Positions 1 to 4,572 of a DNA stretch of 6,243 nt are shown here, one piece after another (the first letter of the stretch is position 1; every line of letters starts with the position of its first letter). The DNA is from Thiomicrospira sp. UBA5634 (lineage in GTDB: Bacteria; Pseudomonadota; Gammaproteobacteria; Thiomicrospirales; Thiomicrospiraceae). The stretch is taken from assembly GCA_002421475.1 (NCBI GenBank), contig DIJW01000083.1, positions 1 to 6,243 on the forward strand, written 5' to 3'. Under the pieces are notes generated by a model that did no database searches, was not told the origin of the DNA, and saw only the letters and a list, made by a program, of their open reading frames with translations. Position numbers and translations under genes: made by a program.

Positions 1-2
1 GT

Positions 3-1772
3 GAAGTGAATGGCTCTTGCCAGTTCCAAAACTTGGTGTGTGAATATCAATTAGAAGACCGTTGGCCAAAACTGGCGCGCGGTTCGCCGCAACACCCTGA
101 ACACCGATTGACTGACCATACTTCACCGAGCATTTGGCGTGATCTGTCTAAATGTATTGAATGCGGTTTATGTGCCGAAGCTTGCGGTGATGCCGGTCAG
201 CAACAACATATTATCGGGTTTGCCGAACAGGGTTCGGGACGAATTCCGGTGACGGTGTTTGATAAGCCACTATCAGAAACCAATTGTATTTCCTGCGGCC
301 AATGTACTTTGGTCTGTCCTGTCGGTGCACTGATTGAAACCCCGCACTGGCACGAGGTATTGCACACGCTGGATAACCACCGCCGCGTTTCGGCCGTCCA
401 AGTCGCGCCTGCCACGCGGATTGCAATCAGTGAAGAGTTTGGTATGCAACCCGGCACCATCAGCACCGGACGCATGATTAATGCCTTACGTCAGTTAGGT
501 TTTGATCATGTATTTGATACCAACTTTGCGGCTGATTTGACCATTATGGAAGAAGGCACCGAGTTTTTACAGCGCCTAAAAACTCAACAAAACTTACCGC
601 TACTCACCTCCTGCTGCCCCGGCTGGGTAAATTGGGTTGAGCTTAATCGCCCTGATCTTTTACCGCATTTAAGCACCACCAAATCTCCGCAGCAAATGCA
701 TGGCGCTTTGACCAAACGCGGGGCTTTTGCACGTTCGCTTGGTGTAGATTTTGCCGAAGGAAAAACCGAGCCCTATGTGGTGAGTGTGATGCCTTGCACC
801 GCTAAAAAGGATGAAGCGCAACGCCCCGGTGTGGCGGGCGATGTTGATCATGTTTTAACCACCCGTGAACTGGCACGCATGATTAAAGCGCGTGGCATTG
901 CGTTTAATGCGCTACCTGAAGAGGGAGAGTTTGATAATCCGCTTGGCGAAAGCACCGGTGCAGCGCAAATTTTTGGTGCTTCCGGCGGCGTAATGGAAGC
1001 CGTAGTGCGCACGGCGGCGCATTTTATCGGTGAGGAACATAATTTACCGTTGGAATGGCAGCAAATGCGTGGCGTAGCGCAGGGCGTCAAAACCGCCGAG
1101 ATTGCCGGTGTCGGTAAAGTTGCGATTTGTAACGGTATTGCGGCGGCACAAAATTTATTTGCGAATGAGCAATGGCGGGATGAATTTGTCGCGATTGAAG
1201 TGATGGCGTGTGTCGGCGGTTGTTTAGGTGGTGGCGGTGAACCGAAATCAATGGATCCACAGGTATTAGAAAAACGTATGCAAGCCATTTATGCGATAGA
1301 CAAAAATGCGCCGCGCCGACGCTCACATGAAAACCCGGACATTCAAAAACTTTATCAAACCGAGTTAGATCACCCCGGTTCGAATTTAGCGTATGAATTA
1401 TTACATACTCAGTATGCGCCGCGCCATTCGGAGCGGTTAATGCTGATGCGTTTTTTGGATTGTGTAGACCGTCGCGATGGTGAAACCGCCGCTGCTTTAT
1501 TCCATCCTGATGGTATTTGGAATACCGCCTCACCTTTTGGCGAATTAAGTGGACAAGCCAATATTGCGGCCTTGATTAATCAACAACTTCCGCCCAGAAA
1601 ATATGCGTCGCAATTCCTGCGTCATAAAATGGCGAAACGTGCTGATCCGACAGACTTAACCGTCATCACGCCAATGGGTGAAACTTGTCGTTTTCAACTG
1701 GAATTAACACCTTGGCAAACAGGCAGTGAATCAACATTAGTCATCAAAAAATTGGTTCGCCACGTGCTGTAA
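3..1772 (+). CDS. [FeFe]-hydrogenase catalytic subunit with fused C-terminal SnoaL/NTF2-like domain (5' partial)
   Basis: This enzyme interconverts H2 with protons and electrons at an H-cluster. Numbering takes the Val (GTG) codon at 6 as residue 1. The frame is open to the window edge, and EVNGSCQFQ at its start matches the end of the NuoG-like His/Cys [4Fe-4S] motif (CxxCxxNGxCxLQ), so GTG-6 is internal and the true start lies upstream. Two ferredoxin motifs follow: C50/C53/C56/C60 and C94/C97/C100/C104. H-cluster motifs are L1 TSCCPGW (201-207), L2 MPCTAKKDE (262-270) and L3 MACVGGCLGGGGEP (400-413), giving cluster ligands C204, C264, C402 and C406 and the proton-transfer cysteine C203. 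The usual small-subunit tail (about 415-470, SHENP, ELLHTQY) is present. Residues about 475-588 are an extra domain not normal for the family. It is probably cytoplasmic: no membrane segment is visible, although the true N-terminus is not. Subgroup and electron partner cannot be read here. Catalytic identity is very secure. Confidence 0.96.
   Translation, partial: EVNGSCQFQNLVCEYQLEDRWPKLARGSPQHPEHRLTDHTSPSIWRDLSKCIECGLCAEACGDAGQQQHIIGFAEQGSGRIPVTVFDKPLSETNCISCGQCTLVCPVGALIETPHWHEVLHTLDNHRRVSAVQVAPATRIAISEEFGMQPGTISTGRMINALRQLGFDHVFDTNFAADLTIMEEGTEFLQRLKTQQNLPLLTSCCPGWVNWVELNRPDLLPHLSTTKSPQQMHGALTKRGAFARSLGVDFAEGKTEPYVVSVMPCTAKKDEAQRPGVAGDVDHVLTTRELARMIKARGIAFNALPEEGEFDNPLGESTGAAQIFGASGGVMEAVVRTAAHFIGEEHNLPLEWQQMRGVAQGVKTAEIAGVGKVAICNGIAAAQNLFANEQWRDEFVAIEVMACVGGCLGGGGEPKSMDPQVLEKRMQAIYAIDKNAPRRRSHENPDIQKLYQTELDHPGSNLAYELLHTQYAPRHSERLMLMRFLDCVDRRDGETAAALFHPDGIWNTASPFGELSGQANIAALINQQLPPRKYASQFLRHKMAKRADPTDLTVITPMGETCRFQLELTPWQTGSESTLVIKKLVRHVL
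1428..1769 (+). other. SnoaL/NTF2-like domain fused to the hydrogenase C-terminus
   Basis: These codons encode about 114 residues beyond the point where [FeFe]-hydrogenases normally end, just after the ELLHTQY segment. The pattern resembles SnoaL-like polyketide-cyclase/NTF2 folds: an N-terminal helix (RLMLMRFLDCVDRRDGE), then AAALFHPDGIW, then a G-E-L-S-G-Q-x-x-I-A-A-L-I segment like the family's 'GxxxIxxfl' helix, and a beta-rich second half. The frame is continuous, with no internal stop or slippery site, so a real fusion is more likely than an assembly or sequencing error. Known relatives bind small hydrophobic ligands or dimerise; its role here is unknown. The fold assignment is pattern recognition only. 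Confidence 0.65.
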
Positions 1773-1778
1773 AATTTA

Positions 1779-1796
1779 ACCACCAGGCCTGGTGGT
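1779..1796. terminator. Perfect 18-bp palindrome after the hydrogenase gene (possible terminator)
   Basis: The sequence ACCACCAGGCCTGGTGGT is its own reverse complement and starts 6 bases after the hydrogenase stop codon. As RNA it could form a 7-bp stem with a GGCC loop. On the plus strand it is followed by a weak, delayed T-rich stretch (cataagttttgttt); on the minus strand the following bases are T-rich (taaatttta). This fits a moderate, perhaps bidirectional, intrinsic terminator, but a protein-binding operator or a dispersed repeat is also possible. The same 18 bases recur at 2831-2848. Confidence 0.55.
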
Positions 1797-1807
1797 CATA
1801 AGTTTTG

Positions 1808-1852
1808 TTTATAACCTATAAAAAAGCTCAAGCTTTAGAAAAATAAAGCTTT
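1808..1852. promoter_or_regulatory. AT-rich leader with nested inverted repeats upstream of the YeeE/YedE pair
   Basis: Three short symmetric elements lie here. TTTATA-acc-TATAAA spans 1808-1822. AAAGCT-ca-AGCTTT spans 1823-1836. AAGCTTTA-gaaaaa-TAAAGCTT spans 1830-1851, an 8-bp stem with a 6-base loop. The second and third share one arm and so could be mutually exclusive hairpins, or tandem half-sites for a dimeric regulator. I see no convincing -35/-10 pair in the spacer, so the transporter promoter is not located. BigR-type ArsR repressors bind AT-rich inverted repeats before some pmpAB-like genes, but no specific site match is claimed. Confidence 0.35.
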
Positions 1853-1881
1853 CAGGCAAAATATTCATAAATTTAGTTTAT

Positions 1882-1885
1882 AGGG
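1882..1885 (+). promoter_or_regulatory. Shine-Dalgarno AGGG that decides the pmpA-like start
   Basis: AGGG at 1882-1885 lies 8 bases before the ATG at 1894. The alternative in-frame GTG at 1885 overlaps this site and has only AT-rich sequence upstream, so initiation at 1894 is preferred. Confidence 0.6.
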
Positions 1886-1893
1886 TGGCACTA

Positions 1894-2382
1894 ATGGAAA
1901 TTTCAGTTTGGGCAGGGTGGATTGCCGGTATAGCGATTGGTTTTTTCGTAATCGCTCATTTTTGGTTATTGGGCAAACCTGCCGGTTGTTCAACCGGCTA
2001 TGGCAACCTTTGCGGTCTTGTATGCAAACGCGTTAAGTTTTTTCGCATGGGTGAGTACAGCGACCTGAATAACTCGAAACTTTGGTTTCTAATCGGGATT
2101 CCGTTAGGCGGCTTAGTTTCTGCATTAACCTCTGTGGATAGCTGGCATTTGAGTTTTGACATGGGCATGTACGATGCGATTTTGCCGCAAACCTATTCGG
2201 CTAAAGCGATTTGGTTAGTATTTGGCGGCATGTTACTGGGTTTCGGTGCACGTTTAGCCGGCGCTTGTACTACCGGCCATGCTTTAGTTGGCGGCGCCAT
2301 GCTTAATCCGCCAAGTTTATTAGCCGGTGTTGTATTTTTTGGCAGCGCACTCATTACCACCCATTTATTGTTTGGATTGTAA
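1894..2382 (+). CDS. YeeE/YedE family membrane protein, PmpA-like half-transporter
   Basis: This is the first half of a split YeeE/YedE (Sulf_transp) inner-membrane protein, 162 residues from the ATG at 1894; an upstream GTG at 1885 would add three residues but lacks a ribosome site. Family signatures are GCSTGYGNLC (31-40) and GFGARLAGACTTGHALVGGA (116-135), giving cysteines C32, C40, C44 and C125. Hydrophobic segments lie at about 5-26, 62-80, 105-122 and 138-160, with short Gly/Cys-rich loops that in this family re-enter the membrane. Full-length relatives such as TsuA (YeeE) take up thiosulfate through conserved cysteines; Xylella and Agrobacterium PmpA/PmpB are half-size and linked to sulfide detoxification. 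The downstream gene, 2 bases away, supplies the other half. The family is secure. The substrate is inferred as a small sulfur species. Confidence 0.9.
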   Translation: MEISVWAGWIAGIAIGFFVIAHFWLLGKPAGCSTGYGNLCGLVCKRVKFFRMGEYSDLNNSKLWFLIGIPLGGLVSALTSVDSWHLSFDMGMYDAILPQTYSAKAIWLVFGGMLLGFGARLAGACTTGHALVGGAMLNPPSLLAGVVFFGSALITTHLLFGL

Positions 2383-2384
2383 TC

Positions 2385-2828
2385 ATGAAAATACTGAATA
2401 AAGTTAACTTTTTTGCGTTGGTGATGGGTGGCTTATTTGGCTTTTTAATGAGTCGCGCCGGTGCCACAACCTATGACTATCACGCCAAAATGTTCCTGTT
2501 TATCGACTTTCAATTAATGGAGGTTATTGTCACGGCAGTGATTGTGGCAATGATTGGGGTGTTTTTATTAAAGAAACTTCATATTCACTCAGTGGCGACT
2601 GGCGCTGAAGTGGACTTCGTTAAAAAGCCTTATCAGCAAGGGTTGATTTTAGGTGCGATGTTATTTGGGATTGGCTGGGGCATGACAGCGGCGTGTCCGG
2701 GTACGATTCCGGCGATGATCGCTGAAGGCAAAATCGGCGCGATCTTTACCTTTATTGGTTTGCTGATGGGCACCATGGCTTATGGTATTTTACAAACCTA
2801 TATCCACCACGAACACGGTTCAAAATAA
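2385..2828 (+). CDS. YeeE/YedE family membrane protein, PmpB-like (DUF6691-type) half-transporter
   Basis: This is the 147-residue partner of the preceding gene. It starts 2 bases after that gene's stop, with only a weak GGA (2374-2376) as ribosome site, so translational coupling is likely. Visible features are an N-terminal hydrophobic helix (about 8-24), the motif SRAGATTYDY (23-32), a long helix (about 44-62), a polar linker (64-84), and the signature LFGIGWGMTAACPGTIPA (93-110) with the only cysteine, C104, followed by a last helix (about 117-138) and a His-rich tail (HHEHGSK). The ACPGT segment would pair with the ACTTGH segment of the first half to make a pore with facing cysteines, as in the single-chain relatives. 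Known family members are linked to thiosulfate, sulfide or sulfane-sulfur movement; the substrate here is inference. Confidence 0.87.
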   Translation: MKILNKVNFFALVMGGLFGFLMSRAGATTYDYHAKMFLFIDFQLMEVIVTAVIVAMIGVFLLKKLHIHSVATGAEVDFVKKPYQQGLILGAMLFGIGWGMTAACPGTIPAMIAEGKIGAIFTFIGLLMGTMAYGILQTYIHHEHGSK

Positions 2829-2852
2829 TCACCACCAGGCCTGGTGGTGATT
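2827..2852. terminator. 26-bp perfect palindrome between convergent genes, probable terminator
   Basis: The core ACCACCAGGCCTGGTGGT (2831-2848) is extended by four matching bases on each side, so 2827-2852 is fully self-complementary; it begins within the TAA of the PmpB-like gene and ends 9 bases before the Sel1 stop codon. As RNA it makes an 11-bp stem with a GGCC loop. On the minus strand the following bases are T-rich (attttg), a reasonable U-tract for the Sel1 gene. On the plus strand no U-tract follows. It is likely a terminator for the minus-strand operon and possibly for both directions. Confidence 0.65.
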
Positions 2853-2861
2853 CGAGATGCC

Positions 2862-4292
2862 CTAAAGTTTTTGTAAAACTCTAGCCGCGCCGAGATGTCC
2901 TTTTTGCGCGGCTTTTTCATACCAAATTTTCGCTTGGTTTAAATCTCGTTTTGTACCGATACCCTTATGGTACGCCTGTGCTAAACGAAACATTGCATAA
3001 GGCCCGCCCGCTTCACCGGCGGTGCTGTAGAGCTCAAATGCTTTAGTTTCATCACGTTTAACCCCATAGCCCATTTCAAATAAATAACCTAAGGCTGCGC
3101 CGCAAAAAGCATTGCCGCGCTCATAACCCGCCAAAACCAAACTGTAAGCTTGATTGCGGTCTTTTTTAATCCCTTCGCCTTCTGCATACATCAGCCCTAA
3201 ATGGCACATACTGCGGCCATTACCGCGATCCGCGCCAAGCTGATATAACTCAACCGCACGGCTGCGATCGACCGCCATACCCAAACCCTGTTGGTTTAAC
3301 AATCCAAGCACTGAATAACCAATGCCGTCTTGGCCTTCTATCGCTTGTTCGGCAAGGCGTGCCGCTTGTGCAAAGTCGCGTTTAACAAAATCGCCTTCAC
3401 GATACATTTGTGCCAACATCCCCTTAGCCAGATAAGAACCCTTAGCCGCCGCTTGGGTCAATAACTGAAACGCGCGTGCTAAATCGGTTTCGACCCCCAA
3501 ACCGCGTAAATACATGTGTGCCAATTGCGCCGTTGCTCGCGCATCCCCCTGCTCTGTCGCTTGACCAAGCAGATCAAGTGCTTGCACATAATCAACCGGC
3601 ACACCTTGTCCCCACTTATACATTTCACCGAGACGGGCGCGCGCTTTCAAATTGCCGCTGTCCGCAAGCTGCTGAAACTGCGCGAACGCTTGTTTAAAGT
3701 CCCCCTTAAAACGCGCCTGTGCCGCTTGCTGGAATAACTGTTCAACATCCAAGCTTTGCACAAGTTGCGTGTATCCGGCTAACTGCTCATCGCTGAGGTT
3801 ATGATTCGTCGACTGCGGTTGTAACTGCTGGCGAAGCAGCGCCAATTGTTGCTGCAATCGATTTTGTTCGGTTAATGAATGGCGTAATGCGTCTTCTAAT
3901 TGGTGATCGCGGCGTAATCTTTCAACCGCTTGCCTGACTTCCTCCGGGTTGGCTCTCATTTCACCTTCGACATAATAACTGGTGAGATTCCAACGCTCCT
4001 GCAACAACTTTAAACTCAGAATACCGGCGGTCAATTGCACCATGTCCTTGGTCATATAGGAGCGACCAAATGAATCTTGATGCAGTTTTATTTCTGTTTG
4101 CACATATACACCCAACTCATCCAACAGGGTGGACTTTAAGCCATCCACCGCAGCCACTTTTGCGGTGTACTTAGAGTCATAATCGGTTGCGATATATTCA
4201 TAATCACGCACAAATACCTGCTCAGCCGCATAAACAGGCGTCAACATAAAGCCGGTTAATAAAAGCTTAATTAACCACATTTGGTTTTTCAT
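2862..4292 (-). CDS. Exported Sel1-repeat protein
   Basis: The product has 476 residues from the ATG at 4292. A GTG nine bases upstream overlaps the GAGGAG ribosome site and is rejected. A signal peptide is clear: MKNQ, Lys-9, a hydrophobic core, and likely cleavage after VYA (about residue 22), giving a periplasmic or surface protein. Residues about 25-113 form a domain often found before Sel1 repeats in gammaproteobacteria (YEYIATDYDSK, ELGVYVQTE, ERWNLTSYYVEGEM). Residues about 116-160 are a Gln-rich probable coiled coil. A TPR-like helix pair (about 184-212) precedes seven Sel1 repeats beginning at 213, 249, 285, 321, 357, 393 and 429, each exactly 36 residues, with a final partial helix from 465. 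Sel1 repeats form an alpha solenoid that binds proteins. The partner is unknown. It is co-oriented with the small gene upstream and ends convergently with the transporter pair. Confidence 0.92.
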   Translation of the reverse strand: MKNQMWLIKLLLTGFMLTPVYAAEQVFVRDYEYIATDYDSKYTAKVAAVDGLKSTLLDELGVYVQTEIKLHQDSFGRSYMTKDMVQLTAGILSLKLLQERWNLTSYYVEGEMRANPEEVRQAVERLRRDHQLEDALRHSLTEQNRLQQQLALLRQQLQPQSTNHNLSDEQLAGYTQLVQSLDVEQLFQQAAQARFKGDFKQAFAQFQQLADSGNLKARARLGEMYKWGQGVPVDYVQALDLLGQATEQGDARATAQLAHMYLRGLGVETDLARAFQLLTQAAAKGSYLAKGMLAQMYREGDFVKRDFAQAARLAEQAIEGQDGIGYSVLGLLNQQGLGMAVDRSRAVELYQLGADRGNGRSMCHLGLMYAEGEGIKKDRNQAYSLVLAGYERGNAFCGAALGYLFEMGYGVKRDETKAFELYSTAGEAGGPYAMFRLAQAYHKGIGTKRDLNQAKIWYEKAAQKGHLGAARVLQKL

Positions 4293-4300
4293 TTGCGCCA

Positions 4301-4306
4301 CTCCTC
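4301..4306 (-). promoter_or_regulatory. Strong Shine-Dalgarno GAGGAG for the Sel1 gene
   Basis: On the minus strand GAGGAG is followed by 8 bases and then the ATG at 4292. It sits in the 21-base gap after the small upstream gene, supports a two-gene operon, and rules out the GTG at 4301 as start because that codon overlaps the site. Confidence 0.75.
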
Positions 4307-4313
4307 GGCTGAA

Positions 4314-4493
4314 TTAAAACTCACGCTCTTCGGCATCATCCGTTTCTTCCACTAGCAAACCGCAAGCGGTACGTTCGACTTTTTTATCATCAGTCGCAAT
4401 ATTTGGTTTTTTTGCTGGATTTTGCGCAATATCCAACAGGTTTTGGTTGCTAACGATTAAAGACTGTTCAACGTTATTTGTTTGATTTTTCAT
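4314..4493 (-). CDS. Small hypothetical protein, first gene of the Sel1 operon
   Basis: This frame encodes 59 residues from the ATG at 4493; a GTG immediately before it is less likely because the purines upstream (GGAAAAGG) are spaced for the ATG. I do not recognise a family. The product is hydrophilic, has no signal peptide or membrane segment, is Asn/Gln-rich at the start, has a single Cys (C44, in RTACGLLVEE) and ends in a very acidic stretch (EETDDAEEREF), so it is probably small and partly disordered in the cytoplasm. Support for a real gene: it fills the space between the divergent promoter and the Sel1 gene, ends 21 bases before the Sel1 ATG, and has a fitting -10 box about 30 bases upstream. 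It could instead be an untranslated leader with a chance frame. Confidence 0.5.
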   Translation of the reverse strand: MKNQTNNVEQSLIVSNQNLLDIAQNPAKKPNIATDDKKVERTACGLLVEETDDAEEREF

Positions 4494-4523
4494 CACCTTT
4501 TCCGCAATTATGAGTTGATTTCC

Positions 4524-4531
4524 AGTATAAT
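4524..4531. promoter_or_regulatory. Overlapping divergent -10 boxes for typA (+) and the Sel1 operon (-)
   Basis: TATAAT at 4526-4531 on the plus strand is a perfect sigma-70 -10 box, placing the typA start of transcription near 4538 and giving a leader of about 35 bases. The same bases on the minus strand read TATACT (4529-4524), a good -10 box for the small gene and Sel1, with a start near 4517. Neither direction shows a good -35 at 16-18 bases. The whole intergenic region is only 79 bases (4494-4572), so both promoters must lie here. Confidence 0.55.
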
Positions 4532-4562
4532 CCGCTTCTTTCCTTTTTTGTTATACCAATAC

Positions 4563-4565
4563 AGG
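4563..4565 (+). promoter_or_regulatory. Shine-Dalgarno for typA
   Basis: AGG (within acagg) lies 7 bases before the ATG at 4573. It is short but well placed, and the start agrees with the N-terminus of known BipA proteins ([14 protein letters not shown]). Confidence 0.5.
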
Positions 4566-4572
4566 CTTTTTC

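Noticed and set aside
6..8. GTG at position 6 as the hydrogenase start codon
   Set aside because: The frame is open upstream and the GTG encodes Val inside an iron-sulfur motif (EVNGSCQFQ), so it is an internal codon of a truncated gene.
848..1533. Antisense open frames of 146 and 148 residues within the hydrogenase gene
   Set aside because: They lie opposite a well-conserved catalytic domain, have low-complexity Ser/Pro/Ala or His/Arg composition, show no recognisable motif or convincing ribosome site, and overlap each other in different frames.
1773..1893. Riboswitch or small RNA gene between the hydrogenase and transporter genes
   Set aside because: The spacer is short and AT-rich with simple hairpins only; I see no conserved aptamer core and no promoter-terminator pair delimiting an RNA.
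1779..2852. Transposon or insertion sequence bounded by the paired palindromes
   Set aside because: Each element is a complete palindrome rather than one of a pair of inverted ends, no transposase lies between them, and no target-site duplication is evident at the outer flanks.
3476..3737. Two overlapping 73-residue plus-strand frames inside the Sel1 gene
   Set aside because: Both are shadows of a repeat-coding region whose own frame has clear periodic protein signal; neither has a plausible start context.
4552..4557. TATACC as an alternative typA -10 box
   Set aside because: It would put transcription start almost on the ribosome site, leaving a leader of about 10 bases, and has no -35; the perfect TATAAT at 4526 is better placed.
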